This document shows, piece after piece, positions 45,721-55,860 of a stretch of 64,000 nucleotides of DNA; position 1 is the stretch's first letter; each line of letters begins with the position of its first letter. A program made the position numbers and the translations under genes. Under the pieces are notes generated by a model, which did no database searches, was not told the DNA's origin, and was given only the letters and a program-made list of their open reading frames with translations. The DNA is taken from positions 256,501-320,500 of the forward strand of contig JARHVA010003186.1 of assembly GCA_037957365.1 (NCBI GenBank). The letters run 5' to 3'. The DNA is from Torreya grandis. Lineage: Eukaryota > Streptophyta > Pinopsida > Cupressales > Taxaceae.

Positions 45721-46900
45721 ATCCTTCTTCATCTAGTTTTGGTAGCTTTGTATGGGTGGAAACTTTCTGTCCAATGACCTTCAAACAAGAAACACGAAAT
45801 ACTAGGTGTATGTGAGATGAATGAGGTAACTCAAGTTTGTAAGCCACACTTCCAAATTTTTGTAGAACCTGATAAGGGCCATAATACTTAGAAGCAAGTT
45901 GTTTTCCTTTTTCTATTACTTCAAGGACATCTAATTGTAATGCTACAAATGAACAAATACCTAATCATCCACCTCAAATTTTTGCTCACTACAGTGTTGA
46001 TTTTCTTGTTGCTTCATCCTATTTTGTGCCAAGGCCAAATTCTCTCTCAAACTAGCCAAAACCTCTTATTGATGTTGAATGTGCTCTTCCACATCTCGAA
46101 CCTTGGTGTGCAACTTTAATGAAGAAGTGATGGAAGGTGGATGGTAACCATATAGTGCTAGAAATGGAGACATTTTAGAACAGGTATGGAAAGATATGTT
46201 ATACCACCATTTTGCAAGTGGTAGCCATTTAACCCAATGTTCTTGTTTATTTGATACAAAACAATGGAGATACCCCTCTAAACATTTGTTAACCACTTCA
46301 GTTTGTCCATCAAAATGGGGGTGGTAAGATGAGCTATGAGCTAGATGAGTACCCAAACAAGAAAATAGTTTAGTCCAAAAATTAATAGTGAAAATAGGAT
46401 CATGATCACTTACAATTATTTTTGGGGTTCCATGTAATTTGAGAACTACTTCCATAAAAATAGCCATTACTATACTTGCTGAAAATGGGTGTGAGAGAGC
46501 AAAAAAATGGGCATATTTTGTAAGCTTGTCCACAATGATCAAAATAATATTCTTACCTTTAGAACAAGGCAACCCAATGATGAAATCCATGGAAACCTCC
46601 TCCCACCTTTGACTAGGAATTGCTAACGGTTGTAACAAACCTGGTGTCTTAACTATTTCACCTTTATTCTATTGGCATATCAAGCATTCTTCTACAAACT
46701 TTTGTACATCTCCCTTGAGTCCTTCCCAAAATAATTATTTCTTAATTCTATGATAAATTTTCAAGAACCCCGAATGTCCCCCAATTGGAGATGGATGCAA
46801 CTCTACAAGAATATTATGCTTAAGCTCTAAATTTTTGCAAAAGTATAACCTACCCTTATACCATATAACATTACCTTTCCATTAAAATTTGTCAGAGGAT
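45721..46900 (-). pseudogene. Chromovirus integrase
   Basis: The open piece 46638-46066 (190 codons) covers the catalytic core: IPSQRWEEVSMDFIIGLPCS (first Asp in M-D-F), IILIIVDKLTKYAHFFALSH, HGTPKIIVSDHDPIFTINFW (second Asp), then SSSYHPHFDGQTEVVNKCLE with the catalytic Glu, giving a complete D,D-35-E set. Before it (46900-46640) is the HHCC zinc region, with GLKGDVQKFVEECLICQ interrupted by stops at the junction. After it the GPY/F-type linker (LASKYYGPYQVLQKFGSVAY-like, 45950-45820) leads to the chromodomain. A recent copy, broken by only a few stops. Confidence 0.93.
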
Positions 46901-47325
46901 AAATTACCTTACTGGAGATTCTAAATTAGAAGCTGTGTATCCTTGTCTTGTTCCCAATCTAACCTAGCTTCATCCACCTAATCTACTTTTAATATGGACA
47001 TTGCACAAAGTAATGCTTCTGTGGATGCATCCCATGTGGATAGTGCATCTGCTACTACATTATCTTTACCCTTCTTGTAGATGATTTCAAAATTATAACC
47101 CAACATCTTGGTTACCCATTTTTCTTGTTCCTTAGATGATAATCTTTGCTCCAAAAAGTATTTGAGACTATCATGATCCGTTTTCACCTTAAAGTGTCCA
47201 CCCATCAGATAAGGCCTCCATTGTTTAACTACATGAAGAATAGTCATCATTTCTTTCTCATAGACAATTTTTTGTAGATTCTTACCTTTGAATTGATGAC
47301 TTTAAAATGTAATGGGTCTTCCTTC
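46901..47325 (-). pseudogene. Chromovirus RNase H
   Basis: The open piece 47250-46978 reads ILHVVKQWRPYLMGGHFKVK, TDHDSLKYFLEQRLSSKEQE, KWVTKMLGYNFEIIYKKGKD, NVVADALS. These are standard plant gypsy RNase H blocks, with the active-site Asp in TDHDSL and the last Asp in VVADALS. The N-terminal block (FTVECDASRSGLGVVLM) is in the preceding RT-side frame near 47330-47380, and the break between them is a stop at 47326. Confidence 0.92.
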
Positions 47326-48350
47326 CTACATTAGTACTACCCCCAATCCAGACCTAGAAGCATCACATTCAACAGTGAATGTTTGTGAGAAGTCTGGAGT
47401 AGCCAAAACTAGAGTGGTGCAAATAGTTAATTTTAGTTTCTCAAATGCTTTGGTGGAATCATCATTCCAATGGAAAGCATCCTTCTTTAGCAATGCAGTG
47501 AGTGGAGCTATTATGCTGCCATAACCTTTCACAAATCTTCTATAGTAACCTATTAGTCTAAGGAACCCTCGAAGGTTTTTGAGAGTTTTTGGCATGGGCC
47601 ATTCCATTATCGCTTTGATCTTCTGGGGATCAACTTTGACCACTTCATGGGAAACAATGTGACCGAGGTACTCTACCTCCTGTACTCCAAAATCACATTT
47701 AGATGGCTTTACATAAATTTGGTGCTTCTCCAAAACTATCAACACCTATTTCACATGTTGCAGATGTGCTTCCCATGTCTGACTATAAATAAGCATGTCA
47801 TCAAAGAAAACTAGCACAAACTTCTTTAAAAAATGCCTAAAAATAGTGTTCATCAAGCTCTAAAAAGTAAATGGTGCATTTTTAAGACCAAAGGGCATTA
47901 CCAAAAACTCATAATGGCCATCATGTGTTCTAAAAGTAGTTTTATGAACATCTTCATCCTTGATTCTAATTTGATGGTACCCCGAGCGAAGATCCAATTT
48001 TGTGAAATAATTAGCATCATGTAACTCATCAAGTAAATCATCAATTACTGGAGTAGGAAACTTATCTTTGATGGTGTACTTATTAAGTTCCTTATAATCT
48101 GGGCACATCCTCCATGTGTCATCCTTCTTCCGCACCATGACCACTGGTGATGAATATGCACTTTGGCTATGCTTGATGATCCCTGCTTATAGCATCTCAT
48201 GGACCATCTTTTCAATTTCACTCTTTTGTGCATATGGATATCTATATGATCTGATATTTGGTGGTTGACTATCTAGAATTAGTTGAATGGCATAATCATG
48301 TTCTCTTTTTGGTGGTAGTCCTTTTGGCATGGCCCCAAAAATAGATGAGT
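47326..48350 (-). pseudogene. Chromovirus reverse transcriptase, active site FFDD
   Basis: Reading the minus strand from 48350: KGLPPKREHDYAIQLI, YRYPYAQKSEIEKMVHEML, a stop, [20 protein letters not shown], then the open piece 48144-47860 ([50 protein letters not shown]), then [20 protein letters not shown] with catalytic FFDD at 47797-47808, a stop, and 47745-47326 (SKCDFGVQEVEYLGHIVS, LRGFLRLIGYYRRFVKGYGS). All seven RT blocks are present and the active-site aspartates survive. Two or three stops break the frame. Confidence 0.95.
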
Positions 48351-48483
48351 GGTCTTCAAGAATTATTTATAGATCAGGATGTGTAGATACCTGTGTGGGT
48401 TGAACTTCTATGGATCATAATCATGAAATAATTCCCTTTGCCCCCTTTTTTAGCATCTTGGTCATCTGATTTGAATTAATCAA

Positions 48484-48835
48484 TTATGGATATTTTGCAT
48501 GTAATCCATGTAGTTCAATTTTCTTACCTTCAAAATGAAAGTGCATGAATAGTTCTTGGAAGTTCATCTCAATGGTACCTAAGGTTGTGAGCCATTGGAC
48601 TCCCAAAACAATGTCTGTGTTACCCATGGGAATAGAAAACATAGGAGAGTCAAGATTATACCCACCCATAGTAAGCTTAATACTATGGCATTTTCCTAAA
48701 CAATTAATTATGCCACCATCTACAATCATGACCTAAAATTTTGGTGCTGGGTAGATGAAACAATTCAATCGAGTGGCCAACTTATGGTTTATAAAGTTAT
48801 GTGTGCTCCCTGAATCAATCAACACTCTCACCTTC
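48484..48835 (-). pseudogene. Chromovirus aspartic protease
   Basis: The minus strand reads VRVLIDSGSTHNFINHKLAT with the catalytic DSG intact (codons within 48791-48820), then after a stop MIVDGGIINCLGKCHSIKL, FSIPMGNTDIVLGVQWLTTL, GTIEMNFQELFMHFHFEGKK. The D-I-V-L-G-V-Q-W-L block is the C-terminal signature. It lies between the Gag knuckle and RT in the usual order. Confidence 0.93.
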
Positions 48836-49900
48836 TATTTCTTGAGGAAACCCACCACCTTAAGAGTTTGTGGAGTGCAAATACCTGAAAGTGCATGACA
48901 AGAGATTGTAGGTTGGGAATATTCAAGTACCTCCTCTATATCTTCCTCATCATCATTGGAGGCATCATCTACTTCTTCATCTTTGTTTGGTCCCTCAATG
49001 TAGAATAAATTCTTCTCAGCACATCTATGTCCTTTGCTCCACTTGCTATCACAACCAAAACATAATCCTTTTGCATGCTTCTCTTCAATTTTTTGAGGGG
49101 TCAATCTAGTAGGTAGAGGAAATGTTGGTGAAGATATGCTATGATCTTTGAAGTGAGTGAATGGTTGCTTCTTATTGGCTATGAATTTTTCCTCAGCTAT
49201 ATGTGCTAGGATAATAGAATCAAAAATATTAAGTGGATTAAACATGTGTACCTCATATTGAATGTGGTCCTTGAGTCCACCCAAAAATAGGTCATTCAAG
49301 TTTGCTTCAAAAATTATCTCCACACATAAAGATAGGTTCTAAAAATGATGAATATAATCCTTGATAGAGCTAGTTTGCCATAATTTTTCTAGTTGGCTGA
49401 AGTAATTCTCTATCACACTATTTCCATAGTGTAATTGTAGCTCCTCTATAAAACTGACCAGGTGACATTGAGAGTCATCTTTTTCTTTAGAGCACACAGC
49501 CATAGATACCAAATGAATTGATCAGGTTCAAGATACAAGGATGCCATGGTAACCTTCTATCCACTTGGAATCTGATGTAGGTTGAAAAAACTCTCCATTT
49601 GGTTGAGCCAATTGAGTAGATCTTTTCCATCAAATTTGTGCATATCCACCTTTGGTAATAAGTTCCTCTGTGGCCATGGAGTTAGATTTGAAGTAGACTG
49701 GTTAGGAGAACCACCCTGGTGGGTTTGTGAAATAGAGCTAGCTTGATTATTTGATTGATTAATGTTCAAATCCATCATGATATCTCCCAAACTATCTTGT
49801 ATGTATTGCATATTAGATTGTATGTCTTGCACCTCACTCTGAATGCCTTGCACACTATAGTCAAGCTAGTTCACTTTGTGATCTATGTCAGAAAATCCTA
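48836..49900 (-). pseudogene. Chromovirus Gag with zinc knuckle
   Basis: The open piece 49853-49557 (98 codons) contains MQGIQSEVQDIQSNMQYIQD (coiled-coil-like), then WPQRNLLPKVDMHKFDGKDL and LNWLNQMESFFNLHQI, the family's P-K-x-x-F-P-x-F-x-G-x-D-P-x-x-W-x-x-x-x-E-x-x-F. A break around 49330-49550 is followed by the open piece 49323-48835: LNDLFLGGLKDHIQYEVHMF, ILAHIAEEKF, and the knuckle CFGCDSKWSKGHRC (49021-49062), in the gypsy spacing C-x2-C-x7-H-x-C. An acidic tail (NDDEEDIEEVLEY) leads to the protease. Confidence 0.92.
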
Positions 49901-50380
49901 GTAAAAAGGGTCTATTACATCCCCATTTTGACTCCATCTCTTCCTTTTAGGACTTTTAAGTGGATTTTTAGCACCCTTCCCTCAGCCCCGAGTTTGTGGA
50001 CCTGCCATAAAAGGGTTTTACTATGTCAACCCTTATTGGCACTTTTGACCCAACTTTGACCAAGTGATTTTGGAATTATATCAGGCTGAAATCAAAATAT
50101 ACAAAGAACATACCATATCCAAATGTTTCTAAGCTTTCCAAAAATGTAAATAACTTAGAAAAATTCTTTGAATTGCGCACTATAGAGCAATTTTATGAAA
50201 AACCATAAAATAGCAATAAATTTTGTAAAACAGATCCAAATGAGCTAAAATTATAAGGGAAGCTTAATTTGATTATTTTTCACCTCTAGTAAAAAAATTT
50301 TAGAGAAATTTGTAACTATTTTTTTATATATCACAAAATTTAAAAATTTAGTGTTTCACCCACAAGATTGCCCAAATCAC
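49901..50380 (-). other. Chromovirus 5' leader
   Basis: Non-coding stretch between the primer site and Gag. No conserved element recognised. Confidence 0.7.
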
Positions 50381-50393
50381 AGCTCTGATACCA
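50381..50393 (-). promoter_or_regulatory. Chromovirus primer-binding site (initiator tRNA-Met)
   Basis: The minus strand reads TGGTATCAGAGCT, two bases from the LTR end at 50396. Confidence 0.95.
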
Positions 50394-50395
50394 CT

Positions 50396-50720
50396 TGTAA
50401 TGAAATTACTTCAATAATTAAGTATAAAAATAGAATTATATCCAAATATGATTGAAATATATCCAAATATATGATAATAGATAAGTCACTTCGAGGGGGA
50501 AACCTTCATAAGCTTCAATAAGAGCAGAATTCACAATATGATGATAAATGATTACCCACTACCTCCTATATATAGTCTATTTAGGCCATGGTTACTCCAT
50601 AGTCCAACCTACTAATCAAAAGAAAGAATAGATAAATTTAATATAATGTCAAAGAGGGATAATTAAGCCACAAGTCAGCTAATACTATCCTCATACATGT
50701 GATAGGTTATGGATGTAGCA
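50396..50720 (-). repeat. Chromovirus 5' LTR (325 bp)
   Basis: On the plus strand TGTAATGAAATTACTTCAAT ... GGATGTAGCA. Partner of 45205-45528, about 91% identical by hand count. TATA box on the minus strand (CTATATATAGGAGG) near 50566-50579. Confidence 0.95.
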
Positions 50721-50723
50721 ACG

Positions 50724-51000
50724 TAATGACCCAATAAGAGCATGCCATTTGACACTCAATCATAATGTTTCAAAGTTAAAAGAGAAGTTACAGAAGGTCT
50801 ATGACCCAATGATCCAATATCAACATGTAACTTGGCACTCAATCATTGTATTATAAGGATCTTACTATTTTTTCAAGTTTCATAACCTAATTTGAATGTG
50901 CCACTTGTCATTTGATCATTACATTTCAACTTATAAAGAAGAGTGACCCAATCAAGACACACCATGTGGTACCTAGTTGCAGCTTTATAAGATCCTAATT
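50724..51000 (+). repeat. Diverged tandem units, about 60-85 bp
   Basis: Recurring words: ATGACCCAATAAGAGCATGCCATTTGACACTCAATCAT, then ATGACCCAATGATCC...AACTTGGCACTCAATCAT, then GTGCCACTTGTCATTTGATCAT, then GTGACCCAATCAAGACACACCATGTGG. Four degenerate units starting about 50726, 50801, 50888 and 50946. Related wording recurs at 60500-61010, so this is a family-specific array rather than chance. Confidence 0.55.
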
Positions 51001-52254
51001 GGTTTCAAGATTCCTATTAGAGATCTTGATTGCACCCTTATTGGAAGTATAAGTGTTTAGGTCCTACTTCCAAATCTAGCTCAACATGGGGCTAACCCCA
51101 AGTTATGGGTATCATATAATGGGGTTAGACCTCTAGGAGTTTTAATGAGGCTAGCTCCTCTGATGCATCATTTAGCTCATTTACACACTACTAAAACATA
51201 ATAATGAGTAGAGAAAATGGAGAGAGAGATAACATGAAAGGGAAACCTAAGCTAAGGATGGTGATGCACCTAAATTATGGTTTAATCCACTCTACTTGAC
51301 TCTTAAACACTAATGAAATAAGCACAAGACTAGATCTAGGATTCAAAATATCTATCATACATCAATGTTTCATGAAGAGGTACACTAAATGATCTAAGTT
51401 GAGGTAAATTATGGAGAGGTATAAAGAAAGACAATAACCAATCACAGTATCCATATGCAAGATTCAATCAAGAGATGTAGAACACTAAACATGACCTGCA
51501 TAATAAGATGAACTAGTAACTAGGTGAGATCATGACTTGGCAAGGGAGAAATCTCTACCACATATGTAAATTTGACATGTACACACTATACCAGAACAAT
51601 GAAATATAAAATAGTCTTGTATTCATCTCAAGAGGTTCCAAGCTCCATCTTGGAAGAGTTTGGTCATGCCCAAGAGAGGGAGTAGAGAAAATATAAGAGG
51701 ATCCATTTTTTGGCTCAAAAGCCTCTATATATAGTAGAAAAAAAGAAAGAGAGATGGGAACATGTGTTGGAGACTAGAGAAAGGGTCCTAGTCATGAGTT
51801 AATGTGGTGACATCTCATTTTCTCCTTTTGTATGCATGGCTTCCTCTAATCATATTTAATTCTTATCAACAAGCTTAAATTCCTTTGTTTCCATAATCAA
51901 TAGGCTCCTCTCATTTGTTAATAGATTTACTAGAGTAAACTATTTCTTTTGGGATGATGACAAGGTATATTTGAACAAAATAAATGCCCTTAACTACCTC
52001 TCCAACTATCATCTCACCAACTTGGGACCCTAAGCCCACTTGACTTGTTCATGAGAGTCAAACCCTCGAATCTTGAAATTGACAATCATGTTATGCCTTG
52101 AGCAGTGAAGTACCTATTTTGTCAATGATGGAGCCATGTCAATTGATGAGACCCTTTGCATTAATCACCCATATCTATCTCATGATCATATATCTACTAT
52201 AGATTGAAAACTAATCTAAGGTTATTAGCTTTCTTATAGTATTTACATTAATAT
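51001..52254. other. Unassigned stretch
   Basis: No coding domain recognised. Contains GGGGCTAACCCC and a second GGGGTTAGACC (51096-51130), short LTR-like words. Ends at the insertion point of the 52260 element. Confidence 0.4.
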
Positions 52255-52259
52255 AGATC

Positions 52260-53441
52260 TGTAGTCATATAAAATGTCAAAATTGGTATCTTAAGTGTGG
52301 CTTCTGACACCCAACCCATAGATCTTTCTTTCATGATCTCATGAGCCTTTTAGACACCTTTTTACTTATTCTTAGTCATCTTAAGATTTCTAAATGATCA
52401 TTCCACTTCAGCCAGGTAGTATTTCCCAGGCCAATCCTATCCCACTAGGTCCTGTACCTATAGGATGGGAGCACCCAACTTAGACTATAACACCAGACCC
52501 TAGGGTGTCCTATTTTAGTGTTCCTATCTAATTATATTTTGAGATCAAATAGTTATTTCCTTCTAGTTCTTATCCTTCATCTTGTTAGCCTAGCATAAAT
52601 ACATTCGACCCATGACCAATAAATATCTATAAAATCCCATTCAAAGCTCATTTAGAAGGAGGTTGGCAAATATTACAAATCAAGAAAGAATACAACAAAC
52701 AATACTAAGTTAAATTTCCCTATTCTCTGCATACAATCATATCCAAATCCTCACATCAGTCTCTAGCCACCTCAAGCACACCCAATTTAGCATTTTTTCA
52801 TCTATATTACACTATTACATAATGTACATTAAGTGGGAGAAATACATATGTCTTGATCCCTCTTTAATTTATTAGTATGTAGGCAATGTGCCCATACAAG
52901 GGGTGTAGATACACGTTCAGTGAATTTTACACACATTAATCCCCCCTTCTTTCTCAAGTTTTATCAAAGCACAATAAAGTCTAGGATTTGAATATTAAAT
53001 CAACTCTACAAGGAGTATATAAATTTTCAATATTTGATATTTTATAAGTAGGCTCACATAAGGACAAATAACAAAACCCAAAAAACTTAGGTATTTATGA
53101 GTAGTTTGGAAAATAGTGGTAGAATAGGACAATAACACTAGACCCCATGGTGTCCTATTTCGATGCACCTATTCTTTCACAAAATGAAAGCTAGATCTTG
53201 ATTTGTGACACTATCCCAATCCTACATAGCCAATATTAGACCCTAAAATAGTCATTTCAATTCATTTTAAGCTAAGTCTTATTTTTTACATTTTTATTAT
53301 TATTTATAAAAATGGTAAAAATACAAATAAATTATACAAATAAGTGATTAAATTATTGCAATATTATTTACTAATTTATTCAATCCATACCTTTAACTAA
53401 ATTAGGAATAAGACTCCAATATTCCCAAAATAGTTAAATTA
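52260..53441 (+). repeat. Gag-only element, 5' LTR (1182 bp)
   Basis: Starts TGTAGTCATATAAAATG and ends TTAAATTA (TA for CA). TATA box TATAAAA at 52628-52634 and a poly(A)-like AATAAA at 52973-52978. Matches the 3' LTR along its whole length at roughly 80-85% by eye. Confidence 0.9.
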
Positions 53442-53488
53442 TTTAGTAAACCTAGCTTACTTCATTTGTGCATAGAACCCCTATAAAA

Positions 53489-54140
53489 CCTAGGGAAAAT
53501 TCCTTGCTGATTTTTATAATATTTTTTCTATTTTTTTCTGAATATTTAAATTAAAAAATCACATTTAATTTTTAAAATTACCTTAGTAATTTAAAAATAA
53601 TTTCATTCAAAACCTAGTTGCCTATACTAGGTCCTGATATTTTTCTAGTATTTTTCTATTTTTTTCCTACATATTTAAATTAAAATTTCACATTTAATTT
53701 TAAATTTACCTTAGTAATTTTTAAAATAATTTCATTCAAACCTTAGTTGCCTATACTAGGTCCCATTATTTTTCTAATTTTTTATGCATGTTTAAAATAG
53801 AACTTCACATTAGATTTTAAAATTTACCATAATAATTTTAAAAATTATTTCTTTCAAACGTTAGTTGCCTATACTAGGTCCTGGTATTTTTCTAGTATTT
53901 TGCTAATTTTTTCCTACATATTTAAATCAAAATTTCCCATTTAATTTTTAAAATTTACTATCATAATTTTGAAAATCATTTTCTTTCAAACCCTAGTTGC
54001 CTATATTAGGTCCCAGTATTTTTTTTATTTTTTTCTTGCATATTTAAATCATAATTTCTCATTTAATTTTTAAAATTTACCATCATAATTTTGAAAATCA
54101 TTTACTTTCAATCCCTAATTGCATTTACTGTGTCCCTTTC
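53489..54140 (+). repeat. Tandem array of ~118-132-bp units in the element leader
   Basis: Units start near 53489, 53613, 53741, 53859, 53991 and (partial) 54113. Each opens with CCTAGTTGCCTATACTAGGT or a variant, followed by a T-rich part, ATATTTAAAT, CACATTTAATTTT and TTCATTCAAA. Five copies plus a fragment. It lies between the 5' LTR and the gag-like gene, where untranslated leader RNA would be. No primer-binding site was recognised directly after the LTR (53442 on). Confidence 0.9.
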
Positions 54141-54637
54141 CTTATGAGGTATCACCTTACATCCAATTTAGATTTCACATTAAATTACAATGGATCTTAC
54201 TCATTTCAAAACATTTTTTTGCAAATAATAAGGAATTCATACTTGGTCCTATCATGTATATGAATGATGAATTTTGCTGTGTTAATGCAAAGCTTCATTC
54301 TTTCCCTTTTATGCTTACTTTTCATAATATGAGATGATATTAAGAAAGTTACTACTAAACATTTTAATATCCCTTTCCTTTAAAGCAATGTAAACTTTTC
54401 TTTACTACAAGGCTTCATTACATACTTTCTCTCTCTCATGTTTAATAATTTTCAAGTCTATCTTGCTAAACATATTAGAAATGTCATATCACAAGTCAAA
54501 AAAAATTATGCATTAGTGCACAATTTCATTAATTTTTAAACATGATATCTCTCTATTATGTGTAATTCAATTAAGAATAAAATCTTACATACTTATAGGA
54601 TCCATTACATAACCTAACAACCACCTATCAAGTTTTA

Positions 54638-55860
54638 ATGTCATATCTTATGCACAAAAAAGAATTTCCTTCTCCTCCTCTCCCCCAAGAGATTGATATC
54701 TACTTTTCCTCTAACCACGTCCATGTTATCACCCTTCCAAGAGGTGAGGTATCATATGCTATTGTTCCTAATGCATATATTCAGTCTATAACTTCTTAAA
54801 ATGCTCTTCAACATATGTGCTTACATCTTCAATCAAAAGAAACTAGGGTTTACACTTGTGAGACTCTAAGGGATCAAATCACTAGTACGAGCAAGTTAAT
54901 TTCAGATTTACAAACACAAAATCATCTATTACATGAAAATACCACAATATTAGAAAATTATATTATAATACAAAAGCCTCAAAGGCACCCTAGTGTGAAT
55001 CATGTATATGCACCTTCACCTAGTCAATTGGTTTCAAGAAATGTTATAAACCAAAATAAGAAATCAAAACAAATTAACTTTACAACTAGTGATTCAAAAA
55101 TCATTCAAATATCAAATAAGAGTTAAAGTGAGGTACTAAGAGAAATGATTAAATCTAATTTGATCAAACTACCTCCTCTACATTCAGTGAGAAGATCTAG
55201 ATATTATTGTGCATATCATAGAATGCATGGGCATCACATAGATTCATGTTTGGTATTGAAAAACATATATAATATATCATTGATAATGAGGACCCTATAC
55301 AAGGTAAATTAGTAAATCAATCCATAATGACATAGGAACATATTCATAAAGGGTAAATTTAGAAACAGTATAAAAATGGTACCAAAGCATAACTTATAAC
55401 AATAAAAGGATCAAATAACAAAATCAAAGTAATAAATAGTACCACAAGTATAGATAAATCACAAAAAAGATGCAAATCTACCTCTCCAAAATGAGGCTCC
55501 ATTTTCAAAGAAGTATGGGTTTAGTCAAAAATATCTACAATGATTTGATTATCAAGGTCAAGGGTTAGGCAAGCATGCTCAAGGCATCACTACTCCTATT
55601 CTAGCAATTGATAATGTTTGTCACCAATGTTTGGGATTTATTGAACATCCTAAGGCAAATCATTCACAAACATAATTTATCAAAGGAAAAGATACAGATA
55701 CAACAAAAGTAAATATTAGCATTCCATTGGTTTAAAATCAAGATGATAATGATGAGTGGAACAATACATGTTATTATGATTTCCAAGATATCGATAATGA
55801 ATCCAACTATTTAGAGTCATATTCATATCCATTCCATCATGCTTAAAAATCATGCATGAT
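54638..55860 (+). pseudogene. Gag-like gene of the non-autonomous element
   Basis: I choose the ATG at 54638 because it opens the frame (MSYLMHKKEFPSPPLPQEI) that continues in phase through a TAA at 54797 into the 103-codon open piece 54815-55126 (TCETLRDQITSTSKLISDLQ, coiled-coil-like) and past the stop at 55124 to EVLREMIKSNLIKLPPLHSV. Next comes YYCAYHRMHGHHIDSCLVLK with a C-x2-H-x4-H-x5-C metal-binding pattern (55208-55249), seen in Gag of plant gypsy elements (CEYHxxxGHxTxxC). A second Cys/His piece, VCHQCLGFIEHPKANHS, follows near 55620. An acidic stretch ends at about 55845. A typical Gag core was not found N-terminal to it. Confidence 0.72.

Larger units (their letters stand above)
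45205..50720 (-). mobile_element. Chromodomain Ty3/gypsy element (chromovirus), near full length
   Basis: LTRs at 45205-45528 and 50396-50720, iMet primer site next to the right LTR, polypurine tract next to the left one, and a minus-strand Gag-protease-RT-RNase H-integrase-chromodomain series between them. Total 5.5 kb with ~325-bp LTRs, which together with the C-terminal chromodomain suggests the Reina group of plant chromoviruses (inference). The presumed target duplications are ACTCA (45200-45204) and ACGTA (50721-50725), agreeing at three of five positions. By hand I count about 28 substitutions and one 1-bp gap between the LTRs. Confidence 0.95.

Noticed and set aside
45200..50725. ACTCA/ACGTA considered as a confirmed target-site duplication
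   Set aside because: Only three of five bases agree, so it is reported as presumed; the LTR ends themselves rest on primer site, polypurine tract and TG/CA termini.
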